DNA of 64,000 nucleotides from assembly GCA_965232895.1 (NCBI GenBank), contig OZ247430.1, forward strand, positions 682,001 to 746,000. Reading direction: 5' to 3'. The notes under the pieces are model-generated. The model worked only from the letters and a program-made list of their open reading frames with translations. It was not told the DNA's origin and did not search any database. Position 1 is the first letter of the stretch. Each line of letters starts with the position of its first letter. This document shows, one piece after another, positions 1 to 8,833 of this stretch. The DNA comes from Bin87 sp965232895 (GTDB lineage Bacteria > Chloroflexota > Dehalococcoidia > Lucifugimonadales > UBA3495). A program made the translations under genes and the position numbers.

Positions 1-172
1 GATGACGGCGACGGGGGACTGGGTAATAGGGGACAAAATGGATCTTCAAATATTGACTGCAGGGCCGACACTGAGATTGACACGGACATTAATACAATGG
101 CATCGTAAGCGTGTCGGGTTCCCCGTCCGGGGCTCGAAATGGTTCGCCCAGCCTGACATCAATGTCAATTCA

Positions 173-197
173 GAGCCCTCCTTCATGGAGGGCTTTC
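173..197 (+). terminator. weak hairpin, possible terminator
   Basis: An 8-bp GC-rich inverted repeat (AGCCCTCC / GGAGGGCT, loop TTCAT) is followed by TTTC. It could end a plus-strand transcript entering from outside the window. The rest of 1-265 shows no convincing gene; the short ORFs there lack a ribosome binding site and recognisable composition. Confidence 0.35.
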
Positions 198-265
198 GTT
201 ATGCGATCTTGTCACGCGCTCTGGGCAATTCCGATAAGTAGAAGAAATACATACCATCGGCTCAT

Positions 266-294
266 TAGGCCGGCGGCATTTTGCCGCCGGCCTA
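266..294. terminator. 12-bp perfect hairpin after the LLM 3' fragment
   Basis: TAGGCCGGCGGC is perfectly repeated in inverse orientation around a 5-base loop. The stop codon of the adjacent minus-strand LLM fragment (292-294) lies inside the right arm, so the hairpin sits where a gene terminator would be. No U-run follows on either strand, so termination efficiency is uncertain. Confidence 0.5.
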
Positions 295-411
295 GTTATC
301 CACACCTTGTTTGGTATTGAAGTAGGGCATAACATCTTGAGCCAACCACTCCAGTTGTTCCATGGATGTGGAGGGCGGCATGCCCATGTTGGTGATGCCG
401 ATGTCGCTTTC
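292..411 (-). pseudogene. 3'-end fragment of an LLM-class oxidoreductase gene
   Basis: The last 39 codons repeat the C-terminus of the intact LLM oxidoreductase at 940-2127: both contain IGITNMGMP, SMEQLEW and a final FNTKQG-DN. No upstream part of the gene is present; the frame upstream of 411 has no LLM similarity. The fragment is diverged from the intact copy (about one base in five by eye). Together with the intact 3' end it forms direct repeats flanking the membrane-protein gene 455-868. Confidence 0.8.
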
Positions 412-454
412 TTCAGGCCGCGCAGGTTCATGCCAGTCTATGGCCACCCGGCCT

Positions 455-868
455 TCAGGGCTGTTCTTCAGTCTCGCCGGCCAGGAACCGCTCCACCTCG
501 GGCGTACGAGGGAGTACCAGAACACCGTCGACTTCGATGCCGAACCTCTCGTATGCTGCCTGGTGCCTCTCCTTGTACTCTTTTTTCAGACGCTTACGTT
601 CCTCGGCGCGACCCTCAGCGCGACCCTCGGCTTTTGCCTTGTTCCATGCTGCCGGTATCAGCAGTACCATACGACCTATCACCTCCACAAAGATGGCGGC
701 GAGCAGGGCAATACCCACCGCAACGCCAAAAATGGCAGCCAGCAGATAGATGCCCTCATCGCGCCGCAAATCGTCCCAATGCCACCACAGCCCGACGCCC
801 ACTCCGCAAACGTACACCAGGTAATAGATAACCCAGTATTTTCCGACCGCCCTCCTGAATAGATCCAT
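455..868 (-). CDS. small two-TM membrane protein with basic coiled tail
   Basis: A 137-residue protein of no recognised family. Two hydrophobic segments (about residues 15-34 and 43-67) are followed by a charged stretch rich in Ala-Glu-Gly-Arg repeats and Lys/Arg that should form a cytoplasmic helix, then a short acidic tail. ATG at 868 is chosen; a GTG at 883 is in frame. It lies on the same strand as and just downstream of the LLM oxidoreductase and is bracketed by the full gene and a stray copy of its 3' end, suggesting it arrived as an inserted cassette. Confidence 0.55.
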   Translation of the reverse strand: MDLFRRAVGKYWVIYYLVYVCGVGVGLWWHWDDLRRDEGIYLLAAIFGVAVGIALLAAIFVEVIGRMVLLIPAAWNKAKAEGRAEGRAEERKRLKKEYKERHQAAYERFGIEVDGVLVLPRTPEVERFLAGETEEQP

Positions 869-939
869 GGTACCAGCGCACACCGAGCCATGGCTGCGGT
901 CAGAAATGGACGGTCGGAAACCGGTTCACGCTTGCCGGT

Positions 940-2127
940 TCAGTTATCCGCGCCCTGCTTGGTGTTGAAGTGGGGCATGACGTCGCTGGCGAACCACTCC
1001 AGCTGTTCCATGGACGCCGAGGTGGGCATGCCCATGTTGGTGATGCCGATGTTGACCTCGTCCAGGCCGGGATAACGCTCCTGGATTTCCATCAGCTGCT
1101 CGGTGATGCGGTCGGGCGGGCCGACGAGATACTGGCCGGCGGCAACGGATTCCTCGATGGTAGGCATCTTGAGGCCCTGGGGAACCGGGCGTCCGAAGGC
1201 GTTGAGGGCGTTCAGCTGCTCCTGGGTCAGGCCAGCGATGAAGCCCAACGGGCCGAACATCTTGACCCGCTCTTCCATCCACAGACGCGCCTGGTCCATG
1301 GCTTCCTTCTCGGAGTTGGCGATCTGCACGGAGTAGCCCACGGCGAGGCCCTCGCCCAATTGCCATTCCTTGCCGTGCTCGGCGTGGATGGCCTGCCAGC
1401 GGTGGATCACCTCGTCGCTGGCGCCGCCGGTGGCCGCGCCGCCGCCGATGATCCCCTTGATACCCCAACGGGCCATGAAGTTGATGGCGCGATCGCTGGC
1501 GGACACCACGGGCTGCCACCACTCAACATCGTACTTGGGCCGGGGAACCAGGGTGATCTCTTCGAGATCATAGCCACGGTAGGGCACGTTGGGCGGAATG
1601 TCGTAATGCTTGCCGTGGTGAGAGAAGCTGCGCTGGTTGAACGCCTTCCACATGACCTCAACCTGCTCTTCGAAGAGCTCGCGGTTGGCATTCTGGTCCA
1701 TGATGGGCGAGCCGAAGACCTCAACCTCGCGGGTGTGGTAGCCGCGGCCCACGCCGAAGCGCACGCGGCCATCGGTGAGCCAGTCAGAGGTAGCGTAGTC
1801 TTCGGCCAGGCGCAGGGGGTTCCACATGGGGTTGATGTTGAAACCGCACCCGAACCGCAGCTTCTCGGTGAGGTGAGCAAGGTGCACGTACAGCATCAGC
1901 AGGTTGGGGATGCACTCGTAGCCCTCGCGCTGGAAGTGGTGCTCGGCGATCCAGAAGGTGTCGTAGCCGAGGCGGTCCATGGCGATGGCGATCTGTTCGG
2001 CCTTCTCGATAGCGCCGCCGGCCAGTTCCTCGTCGGGGAGCCAGCGGTCATTGGCGGGGGTGCCCTGGTAGCCGGGGTTGTCCATGTCGACGTTGCCGGC
2101 CCAAAGGCTGCCAAACTTGGTAATCAT
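940..2127 (-). CDS. LLM-class flavin-dependent oxidoreductase
   Basis: A 395-residue luciferase-like (LLM) monooxygenase-family protein, expected to use reduced flavin (FMN or F420) in a TIM-barrel fold. Family features include IAEHHF early in the protein, GFNINPMWNPLRLAEDYA, the DGRVRFGVGRGYH segment and a long insertion region before the C-terminal helices. Length is normal for the family. The ATG at 2127 is preceded by AAGGAGG at good spacing. Substrate cannot be assigned. Such proteins are often expanded in SAR202-type Chloroflexota (known of the group; placement here is inference). Confidence 0.9.
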   Translation of the reverse strand: MITKFGSLWAGNVDMDNPGYQGTPANDRWLPDEELAGGAIEKAEQIAIAMDRLGYDTFWIAEHHFQREGYECIPNLLMLYVHLAHLTEKLRFGCGFNINPMWNPLRLAEDYATSDWLTDGRVRFGVGRGYHTREVEVFGSPIMDQNANRELFEEQVEVMWKAFNQRSFSHHGKHYDIPPNVPYRGYDLEEITLVPRPKYDVEWWQPVVSASDRAINFMARWGIKGIIGGGAATGGASDEVIHRWQAIHAEHGKEWQLGEGLAVGYSVQIANSEKEAMDQARLWMEERVKMFGPLGFIAGLTQEQLNALNAFGRPVPQGLKMPTIEESVAAGQYLVGPPDRITEQLMEIQERYPGLDEVNIGITNMGMPTSASMEQLEWFASDVMPHFNTKQGADN

Positions 2128-2244
2128 GTAACGGGTTCCTCCTTGCTTGGTGGCGGACCGGAGAACCGGCCTGGGTTCAAACTTTGTTGGCGAATATGGT
2201 AGCGGGTTTTGGGGATGCTGTCAGCCGGAGGTCTGACGAAGCGA

Positions 2245-2754
2245 CTAATCGCTTCCGTTCTCGTTGTCCGATGGGTCGTTGCCGTCGAGGGGCTCCAGAG
2301 CGTCGGTCAGCGGGGCCAGGGGCAGGCCGTCGTCGCCGTGACGATGCAGCGCGAACCGCCCCAGCATCCGCCGGTTGGTGATGATCTCGGCGCGGTTGGC
2401 CTGAAAGTCCAGTTTCAACTCGGTTCGCAGCTCAGCCATGTCGCCTTTCAGTTCCGCTCGCAGGTCGGCCATGTCGCCTTTCAGTTCCGCGCGCAGCTCG
2501 ACAATTTCCGTTCTTACATTCGCGATGTCTCCCTTCAGTTCCGCGCGCAGCTCGACAATTTCCGTTCTGACTCCGGCAATTTCCGTTCTGACTTCGGCGA
2601 TCTCCGTCTTGACTCCATATATCTCCGTTCTGATTTCGGCGCCGCTTGCCTTTAGAGCGTTTTGGAGGGATGAATTGCCCACCCTCGCCATAGAAACCAG
2701 CGCCAAAAGCAGGGCGATGCCGACGCCGATGATCGTCCATTCTGTGGGGCCCAT
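2245..2754 (-). CDS. N-terminally anchored coiled-coil protein
   Basis: A 169-residue protein with one N-terminal membrane helix (about residues 8-24) followed by tandem repeats of the type RTEIxELRAELKGDM over about residues 40-115, predicted to form a long coiled coil, then a short acidic tail. The repeats are visible at DNA level, so copy number may vary between strains. ATG 2754 has GGAG upstream; a TTG at 2760 is also in frame. It resembles in layout the protein at 10718-11062. Function unknown; such proteins often act as membrane-tethered scaffolds (inference). Confidence 0.7.
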   Translation of the reverse strand: MGPTEWTIIGVGIALLLALVSMARVGNSSLQNALKASGAEIRTEIYGVKTEIAEVRTEIAGVRTEIVELRAELKGDIANVRTEIVELRAELKGDMADLRAELKGDMAELRTELKLDFQANRAEIITNRRMLGRFALHRHGDDGLPLAPLTDALEPLDGNDPSDNENGSD

Positions 2755-2805
2755 AGCCAAGCTCCGTTCGACGGGGAAATGTTTGCATCATTGCGCCGAC
2801 GCCTG

Positions 2806-4032
2806 TCAGCGCAGCCCCCGGAAAAACTCGCGCATGTCGTTCACCAGCTCGGCCGGCTTCTCCAGGGCGGCGAAGTGGCCGCCGCTGTCCATCTCGGTCC
2901 AGCGCTGCACGTTGTAGGTGCGCTCGGCCCAGGAGCGCGGCGGCGTGGACAGTTCCCTGGGGAACACCGCGATGGCGCACGGCACGCCGATCTGGTCGTC
3001 GGGCCCAAAGTACCAGGGCGTGCGGCTGTTCTCGTAGTACAGGCGGGTGCTGGAGTTGATGGTCTGGGTGACCCAGTAGATCATCACGGTGGTGAGCAGG
3101 TCGTCCTTGGTGTAGACGCTCTCCACGTCCCCGTTGCAGTCGCTCCAGGTGCGGTACTTCTCCACGATCCAGGCGCAGAGACCGACGGGGGAGTCGTTGA
3201 GGCCGTAGGCCAGGGTCTGGGGTTTGGTGCCCTGGATGTGGGCGTACCCGCCCTCGGCCGCCTGCCACGATACCCGCTGGTCAATCATGGCCAGTTCGTC
3301 GTCGGACAGCGTGGAGGCGAAGTCGCGGCGGTATCCGCCCTGGGGCGTGCCGATGACCTGCTCCAGGCGTTCCCGCATGCTCAGGCCCTCGAGGCTGGCG
3401 CCCTGGTAGGGTATGGCCTGGGTCACGGAGGTGGTGTGGATGCCCAGCACGTGGTCGGCGTGGTGGAAGCCCAGGCGGGCGGTCACGCCGGCGCCCCAGT
3501 CGCCGCCCTGGGCGGCGTAGCGCTGGTAGCCCAGCTCGTCGGCCATGAGCCTGTCCCACAGCTCGGCGATCCGGCGGGTGTTGACGCCGCGCTCGCGGGT
3601 CTGCGCGCTGAAGCCGTAGCCGGGCATCGAGGGGACGACGACGTCGAAAGAGTCGGCCGGGTCGCCGCCGTGGCTGGCCGGGTCGGTGAGCAGCGGAATG
3701 ATCTTGTGCATCTCGTAGATGGAGCCGGGCCAGCCGTGGGTTACGATGATGGGCATGGGGTTGGGACCCTTGCCCTTCTCGTGGATGAAGTGAATGCCCT
3801 GGCCCTCGATGGTGGTGTAGAAGTTGGCGAAGGCGTTGAGGCCGGCCTCGGCCTTGCGCCAGTCGAAGCCATCGCGCCAGTAGGCCACCAGTTCCTTGAT
3901 GTAGTCGAGGTTGGAGCCGTAGTCCCACTCTGCGCCGGGGATCTCGTCGGGCCAGCGCACGTGGTTCAGCCGGTGCCGCAGGTCTTCCAGCACGTCGTCG
4001 GGCACGTTGATGGTGTAGGGCTGTACCGCCAT
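2806..4032 (-). CDS. epoxide hydrolase (alpha/beta-hydrolase)
   Basis: A 408-residue EHN-type epoxide hydrolase that should open epoxides to diols. The N-terminal epoxide-hydrolase domain (residues 1-about 95) precedes the HGWPGS oxyanion motif (99-104), the nucleophile elbow GGDWG with Asp178, cap-domain tyrosines and the C-terminal GGHFA with His386. ATG 4032 is preferred over the upstream in-frame ATG at 4218 because GGAGG lies eight bases before it and homology-like sequence starts here. It is downstream of its own short leader and faces convergent small genes. Length is typical. Confidence 0.92.
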   Translation of the reverse strand: MAVQPYTINVPDDVLEDLRHRLNHVRWPDEIPGAEWDYGSNLDYIKELVAYWRDGFDWRKAEAGLNAFANFYTTIEGQGIHFIHEKGKGPNPMPIIVTHGWPGSIYEMHKIIPLLTDPASHGGDPADSFDVVVPSMPGYGFSAQTRERGVNTRRIAELWDRLMADELGYQRYAAQGGDWGAGVTARLGFHHADHVLGIHTTSVTQAIPYQGASLEGLSMRERLEQVIGTPQGGYRRDFASTLSDDELAMIDQRVSWQAAEGGYAHIQGTKPQTLAYGLNDSPVGLCAWIVEKYRTWSDCNGDVESVYTKDDLLTTVMIYWVTQTINSSTRLYYENSRTPWYFGPDDQIGVPCAIAVFPRELSTPPRSWAERTYNVQRWTEMDSGGHFAALEKPAELVNDMREFFRGLR

Positions 4033-4189
4033 GGTTGAACCTCCGCGGGGTAATTCGGGTTGAATGCAGTAGAGATTGCCGCCACAGGCGACCGTGGGCG
4101 GCAGTTTAGCATAGGGCGTCGGGGCGGGCGGGCTCGCTGCGTTTGTTGGCCGGTTTTGCCAAGTGGCAATATGGTGATAAGAGGCCAAC

Positions 4190-4513
4190 ATGGCTACGAC
4201 CAATGCGCAGCGCGACACAATCGAGGCTGGCGGTTCTCCGCCTGAAACTCGTCCTTCCGCCGGAGACCAGCCGGGCGTGCCAACCGGACTGTACGTTCTG
4301 TCCCTACTGGTCGCAGGGGTGGTGATACTGGCTGCCTTGCTGGTAGTTATCGCAACCGGGTCCGGCCTCTCGAACCTTGCCGTAATGGTTTCCTGGGTGT
4401 TTATCGTGGCTTCAGGTCTCTGGGCTGGTGGAGCAACTTATACTCTGTGGGTGAGCGGTAAGCGGTTGTGGAAGCGCCTTCATTCGACGAGTAACGGCCA
4501 GCCAGCAAATTGA
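4190..4513 (+). CDS. small two-TM membrane protein
   Basis: A 107-residue protein with a polar N-terminus (about 30 residues) and two strong hydrophobic segments (about 33-58 and 64-88), ending in a basic tail. AAGAGG precedes the ATG. No family recognised. Its 3' end overlaps the opposite-strand membrane ORF 4401-4740 by about 110 bases, so one of the two may be shorter than drawn. Confidence 0.5.
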   Translation: MATTNAQRDTIEAGGSPPETRPSAGDQPGVPTGLYVLSLLVAGVVILAALLVVIATGSGLSNLAVMVSWVFIVASGLWAGGATYTLWVSGKRLWKRLHSTSNGQPAN

Positions 4514-4740
4514 ACGACACGTACCCCATGGCTGCCAAAACTGGAAACACAAAAATAAGCAACCCAATCTGAATAACATCCCACATCCGGCGGCGATAAA
4601 CTTCGGATTCGTTCGACTCAGTAGGCAACAGCCGGTGTATCGCCGCGAAAACGAGTACGCCGACTACAGCTATCGCTATGAGTACGGCGATATGCTGTAT
4701 CAGATTTTCCCAAGAAAGGGGCCAGTTCCGATAGTAACCG
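4401..4740 (-). pseudogene. membrane protein gene truncated by IS insertion
   Basis: An open minus-strand frame with two hydrophobic segments (including IAVLIAIAVVGVLVFAAI) runs directly into the terminal inverted repeat of the IS copy at 4741. No start codon exists between the IS end and the first hydrophobic segment, so the N-terminus appears to have been removed. The continuation of the frame into the IS is incidental. The missing 5' part was not found beyond the element. Confidence 0.4.
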
Positions 4741-5580
4741 TTGGCGCTAGTCAGTGTCAGAGGACGAATTGAGCAATGGAGCGATGGAACCGCCCTTTTT
4801 CGTCCGGTTCCAATCCATTCCATTGCACCAGTATGTTGAACGCGGCGATGATGTAACACAAATGCGCCTCAAATCCTCGCCAGGTGTTATGGCGCATCTG
4901 TTTGCTGCCCCAGACTGTGCTCAGCATGGAGAAGGTCGTCTCCACGATCAGGCGCACGTTCCACTCTCCACGACGACACAGTTTCACGTTGGCCGGGACG
5001 CCCCCTGTTCAAGCCAGGGGCAGGCTTTTGGCCCGGTGAAAGCCGGTGTCGGCCAGCGCCGCCATTTGGCCGTCGTAATTGTCGAGCAAGGGCAGGACGG
5101 TCTGGTCGTGGACGTTGGCGGTGGCGCAGTCCCAATCGGCAATCAGCCCGAACTTGTTGAGCACAATGCAAAGTTTGCCGCCAACTATCCAGCGGTGGTT
5201 GGACTTGCCCTTCTTGCCGATTTGGTGGAACCGGCGCCCTTGCCGTACCGGATGGCCCAGTTCGATGCCGTAGCTGTCGGCCACCCCCAGCAAGGTGGGC
5301 TGGGCCAGGAAGCAGCCGGTCCAGCCGGATTGGGCTTCCAGGCGCCGGAACAGGCGGGTGCGGTCGGGCAGTTTGGGAAAGAGGCTTCCATAGTTGTCGG
5401 TGAGCCAGCGGTAGAAGGCGCGGCGGCTGACGTTCTTGATGGCGTAGAGTACACCGACGGTGGCCACTTCGCTGAGGGAGAGGATGGCTTGGGGATGCTG
5501 GGGGAAATCGGGCAGGGCGTCGTCTATCTTGCAGTAGAGTTCGGTGATAAAATCGGCGATGTTCACGAGGTTCCTCCGCG
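4741..5580 (-). mobile_element. insertion sequence, copy 1 (5'-truncated)
   Basis: The right end begins with TTGGCGCTAGT, matching the 12-bp terminal repeat of the complete copy at 36698-37607. The transposase frame is full length, but the left terminal repeat is missing: about 15 bases upstream of the transposase start the sequence passes into a different transposase remnant. The copy is clearly diverged from copy 2 and is probably immobile in cis. Confidence 0.85.
4757..5566 (-). CDS. DDE transposase with in-frame UGA
   Basis: An 810-base frame interrupted only by TGA at 5009-5011; both halves are in the same frame. The DDE residues appear to be Asp in GVADSYG, Asp in LADTGFH (before the UGA) and Glu in IVETTFS (after it), so both halves are needed for activity. 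The layout is IS982-like, though the family assignment is not certain. Start is GTG 5566 with GGAGG upstream. The UGA lies in the loop of a CCCCTG/CAGGGG hairpin. Copy 2 has the same length and the same UGA and hairpin. Confidence 0.8.
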
Positions 5581-6096
5581 GTGGAACTGACCTCCCACAC
5601 CGCCCTCTGGTACGTCTCCGGCAAGCCGCCCTTGCCCATCCGCTGGGCGCTGCTCCGCGACCTCCAACGCCGGTTCCAGCCCCAGGCCCGGCTCTGCACC
5701 GACCCCAACGCCGATCCTGCCCAGATCGTCCAGTGGTTTGTGCTGCGCTGGCAACTGGAAGTCACTTTCCGAGAAGTGCGCGCCCACCTGGGCGTGGAAA
5801 CCCAACGCCAATGGTCCCACCGGGCCATCGCCCGCACCACGCCGGTCCTGCTGGGCTTGTTCTCCTGGGTAACCCTCGCCGCCCACCAACTGCAACATTC
5901 GGAACCCATGCCCTGCCGGACCGCAGCCTGGTACCCCAAACCCAAGCCCACTTTCAGCGACGCCCTGGCCTTGGCGCGCTGCCACCCGTGGCCCGCCACG
6001 GAGGATTTTCTCAGGTCGCTAAAACCAGCCAACATGGCTAAAAGCCAACTCACCCGCCACCACAAGATCATAACCTCCCTGGCCTACACAGCGTAA
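5581..6096 (+). pseudogene. C-terminal remnant of an unrelated DDE transposase
   Basis: About 170 codons resemble the C-terminal half of DDE transposases that end with a WxLEVTFREVRAHLGVETQ-like block and a conserved ARTTP segment. The N-terminal catalytic part is absent: the frame starts abruptly at the junction with IS copy 1. The GTG at the junction is probably incidental. The frame has not yet collected stops, suggesting a fairly recent truncation. Confidence 0.7.
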
Positions 6097-6246
6097 ATGC
6101 GTAAAGTCCAGCTGTGCATCGATGTAAAAGACAAACTGGGTACGCGTGAGCGCCGCCGCTTATTACGCAAAGTATAATAACGAAGGCAGCTATTACGATT
6201 TGGAGCGAAAAACGCGATAGGATTTGCCGGTCGCTCAATCCAGCCT
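6097..6246. other. intergenic, remnant of repeat end
   Basis: No gene seen. Bases about 6138-6157 (AAACTGGGTACGCGTGAG) match the right terminal repeat of the dispersed GCGTAYCCAGTTT elements described elsewhere in the window, without a core or left end. Confidence 0.5.
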
Positions 6247-8292
6247 CTACACCTCCGTCAGCCACCATCGCGTCATCCCCTCGCCTCCGGCCCGCACGTC
6301 GATCTCCGTCCCCTCCAGCAGCCACGCCCCGCTGACGCCCTGCGTTCCGGCACGCAGCTCGACCACATCCGACAGCCTGGCCTCCAACACGGCGCGGGCA
6401 TTGGACACGGCGAACAGCGGCAGCGATGCCTCAACCTGCGCGCGTCGTTGCAAGCGTTCAGCGAGGCGCGTTTCCGCGCCCGCCTGCGCCGCCGCGTAGT
6501 TGTCAATGTAGCGGCAGTTCACCAGCGTCCCGGCTGCGGACGCATCCGCGGCGCCGGCTCGGTACGCCGTTGTCGACTCTGCCCGCCAGCAGTGGTTGGC
6601 GGACAGGCGCAGGCTTTGCACGTAGGCCCGATCCGCTCCGTCGTTGCGGATCCGCAGCATCCGGCCCCGGCCGGCGATGCCCGATTCCGCCTCGGTCAGC
6701 AGTGTTACCGTGATATCGCCGGTCACATCCGTGCCCGTCCCGGCCGCATCATCGGTCGCCGTGTAATCGGTCTGCGCCGCGGGTGTTTGCACCCCGTCGA
6801 TCGCCTCCCAGGCTTCCGATGCCGCCAGCGCCGGGCGTTCCTGGCCGGCGTCGATGGCCAGGGGCTCGTTGAGGCTCCAGACCCTTTGCCGCCCTTCGTC
6901 AACCAACCTGCGGTAGCGGAACACCACCGTATCCTCCGTCGCCGGCGCTCCATCATCCCACCGCAGGCGCGAGGCATGGGGGTCAGCGCCGTCGGCGGTA
7001 TCGACCACGGACGTCTGTGCCAGCGATGCCGGGTCACCGTGCGCCCGGATGTCCGACCGCAGCGTCGAGCTTTCCAGCCGGACGCGACCGTGCCCGTCCG
7101 TGTAAATCAGCCCGTGCTCCTCGCGCTGCAAACGGCGCAGCGCCCGCGCGGCCGACACCTCCCAAACCGACCGCGCCCCGCCGGTGAGCAGTACCCGACC
7201 GGAGTCCAGGCGGTACTCGCCAGGGGCCAGGCCGGACCACGCCAGGATGGAGGCGGCCACGTCTCCGGAGCGCATCGGCCCACCCGGCAGGGCGCGGCGC
7301 AACCGCACTGACTCCAGCCGCTGCATCGCATCCCGGGCTTCGATCCGGCAGGTTTGGGCTGTGTAGTCCGGAGATATGGCGGTCACCTGCCCGCGAAACA
7401 TTCCACGACCCGCCCCAAAGTGGCGCCAGCGGTCCGCCGTGTTGCGGAAGCTGTGCCACAGTCCGTGACGGCCCGAGGCCGGCGGATCGACAATTCCGCT
7501 GGCCGCCAGCAGGGTGCGGCCAGCGGGGTCGCCGGTTTCCAGGTTGATCGCGTGCACCCGCACGCTGTCCACGGTCTGCTCGATTTCCAGGTCGTGCCAC
7601 GCCGCCGGTGGCAACGGGCCCCCGGACGCCAGGCGGGTCACCGTGGTGCCGGCCACCCGCTCCAGCACGCTGGATACGTGGTCAAACCGCAGCCGCAGGC
7701 AGTCGTTGGCGGCGACGCACCGCAGCACGAACCCGCCCCGGCCGTTGGTTGCTCTCCGATAGCGCGCCGTGAGCGTTGCCGTGGCATCTTCCGTTTCCAG
7801 CAGCGCCACCGCATCCGACGGCGGAAACGATCCCGCCGTACCCCTGACCTCTCCATCCAGGACCGCAAAGCCGTTTCCCGCCGTGGCGATCACCTCCCAG
7901 CGCCCGTCGCCGAAATCCGCCCGTCGCCGGTCCAGGTCCTCGGATCCTGCCCCCGAGGTGGCGAAATCGTCGTGCAGGCGGCTGACCCGCAACCTCGCTT
8001 CTCGTCCGGTCCGGACGTTCGGTCCCAGCGGGCCGACGACGTTCCCGGGGGTATAGCGGTGATCCGCATTGTTCAGCGTCAGCGCCAGTGTGGCCGGCTC
8101 GGCAAACTCGGGTACTGGCAAGCCCCGTCGTCCCCAGCCCCAGCGCAGGTCCAGGACGTCGTCCGATATGTCCACCTCCTCCGCGCCCCAGATCCCGTCA
8201 CCGGCCCAGTCAATCCATACCTGCCACCGCAGCGCGGGCGCGGGTCGTGGCATGGTGGGTGACGGTGCGATTGCTTCGGCGTTCATAGTCAT
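6247..8292 (-). CDS. phage tail/baseplate-like protein with LamG-like domain
   Basis: A 681-residue protein. The N-terminal 100 residues (VWIDWAGDG, then DHRYTPGN) look like the start of siphophage tail-hub/minor-tail proteins. Residues about 105-290 have the layout of a concanavalin/LamG-like beta-sandwich inserted after it, and the remainder resembles a tail hub with SNARAVLEARLSDVVEL near the end. CTGGAGG precedes the ATG. It is on the same strand as the capsid module at 11.1-14.8 kb, from which it is separated by plus-strand genes. Assignment rests on remembered family features and context. Confidence 0.6.
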   Translation of the reverse strand: MTMNAEAIAPSPTMPRPAPALRWQVWIDWAGDGIWGAEEVDISDDVLDLRWGWGRRGLPVPEFAEPATLALTLNNADHRYTPGNVVGPLGPNVRTGREARLRVSRLHDDFATSGAGSEDLDRRRADFGDGRWEVIATAGNGFAVLDGEVRGTAGSFPPSDAVALLETEDATATLTARYRRATNGRGGFVLRCVAANDCLRLRFDHVSSVLERVAGTTVTRLASGGPLPPAAWHDLEIEQTVDSVRVHAINLETGDPAGRTLLAASGIVDPPASGRHGLWHSFRNTADRWRHFGAGRGMFRGQVTAISPDYTAQTCRIEARDAMQRLESVRLRRALPGGPMRSGDVAASILAWSGLAPGEYRLDSGRVLLTGGARSVWEVSAARALRRLQREEHGLIYTDGHGRVRLESSTLRSDIRAHGDPASLAQTSVVDTADGADPHASRLRWDDGAPATEDTVVFRYRRLVDEGRQRVWSLNEPLAIDAGQERPALAASEAWEAIDGVQTPAAQTDYTATDDAAGTGTDVTGDITVTLLTEAESGIAGRGRMLRIRNDGADRAYVQSLRLSANHCWRAESTTAYRAGAADASAAGTLVNCRYIDNYAAAQAGAETRLAERLQRRAQVEASLPLFAVSNARAVLEARLSDVVELRAGTQGVSGAWLLEGTEIDVRAGGEGMTRWWLTEV

Positions 8293-8348
8293 GCGAGTTT
8301 TGGACCTCCAGGAGAACGGTCGGTCCCGTTGAATGCAGGGTGGTTTGG

Positions 8349-8486
8349 CTCATGCGTTCCAGTTTTCGTCATCGCGAGGAGCGATGCGACGTGGCGATCT
8401 CGTTCCCGCAGCAGCGTTCCTTGCTCCAACGAGATTGCCGCGCTGCGCTCGCAATGACGGTTCCAGTGAAACTGGGCCCGCACGAG
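8349..8486. repeat. terminal-repeat element with palindromic core A
   Basis: Bounded by CATGCGTTCCAGTTTTCG and GAAACTGGGCCCGCACGAG (imperfect inverse of each other). The core is GCGAGGAGCGATGCGAC through GAGATTGCCGCGCTGCG, matching the element at 63370-63498. The termini match those of the core-B elements, so the two element types share ends but not interiors. Confidence 0.75.
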
Positions 8487-8567
8487 GGTGGTTTGGGTAT
8501 TGCGTCGTGAGATTGGCGCAAATACGCGAAAACGATTAGCATCAGGGTTGCGCAAGGAGCGAACGGT

Positions 8568-8796
8568 ATGGTCAGGCACTGGATCAGCTATAGCGTCGAT
8601 CAGGATCCACGCCGCAGGCGTCGAGGATGGCAGTGGCGATGGCCGTGGGATTGGGGCCGGGGCCCGCGCAACGGGCGACCCCATGTCGTCCGCGTCCAAC
8701 CCACCCGCCAGCGCGTTCGTTCCGGCGGCGGTGAACACCGGCGCACTCCAGGCCATCGCGGCGCGCACCGGCGGCGCCTTCACCAAAATGGATTGA
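8568..8796 (+). pseudogene. collapsed paralogue of the VWA protein
   Basis: The first codons after ATG 8568 (AAGGAG upstream) read MVRHWISYSVDQDPRRRRRG then WPW, matching the intact VWA protein's RWLSYEQDDRRRGRGG-WPW start. The end of the stretch, in another frame, reads TGALQAIAARTGGAF and matches the intact protein's GLRLISDVTGGTF end. Almost the whole VWA domain between them is missing. This is a tandem duplicate that suffered a large deletion and a frameshift. Confidence 0.65.
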
Positions 8797-8833
8797 GCCA
8801 CTCATCATCCGTCGCAGTAATATTTCTGCTCCC

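Noticed and set aside
2..241. Plus-strand 79-codon ORF at the window start
   Set aside because: No ribosome binding site, no recognisable composition, overlaps a hairpin.
970..2202. Long plus-strand ORF (410 codons) opposite the LLM gene
   Set aside because: Antisense shadow of a high-GC gene: Val/Gly/Ala/His-rich, no ribosome binding site, while the minus strand encodes a recognisable enzyme. The same reasoning applies to other long antisense frames, for example 2779-4038, 12664-13989, 25437-26921, 28981-30828 and 58771-60303.
4887..6071. Long minus-strand ORF across IS copy 1 and the transposase remnant
   Set aside because: It crosses two unrelated elements in frames that are not those of either transposase.
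8289..8801. Minus-strand 170-codon ORF next to the phage tail gene
   Set aside because: Most of it is the translation of a core-A element (HCERSAAIS-type peptide) and the antisense of the VWA remnant.
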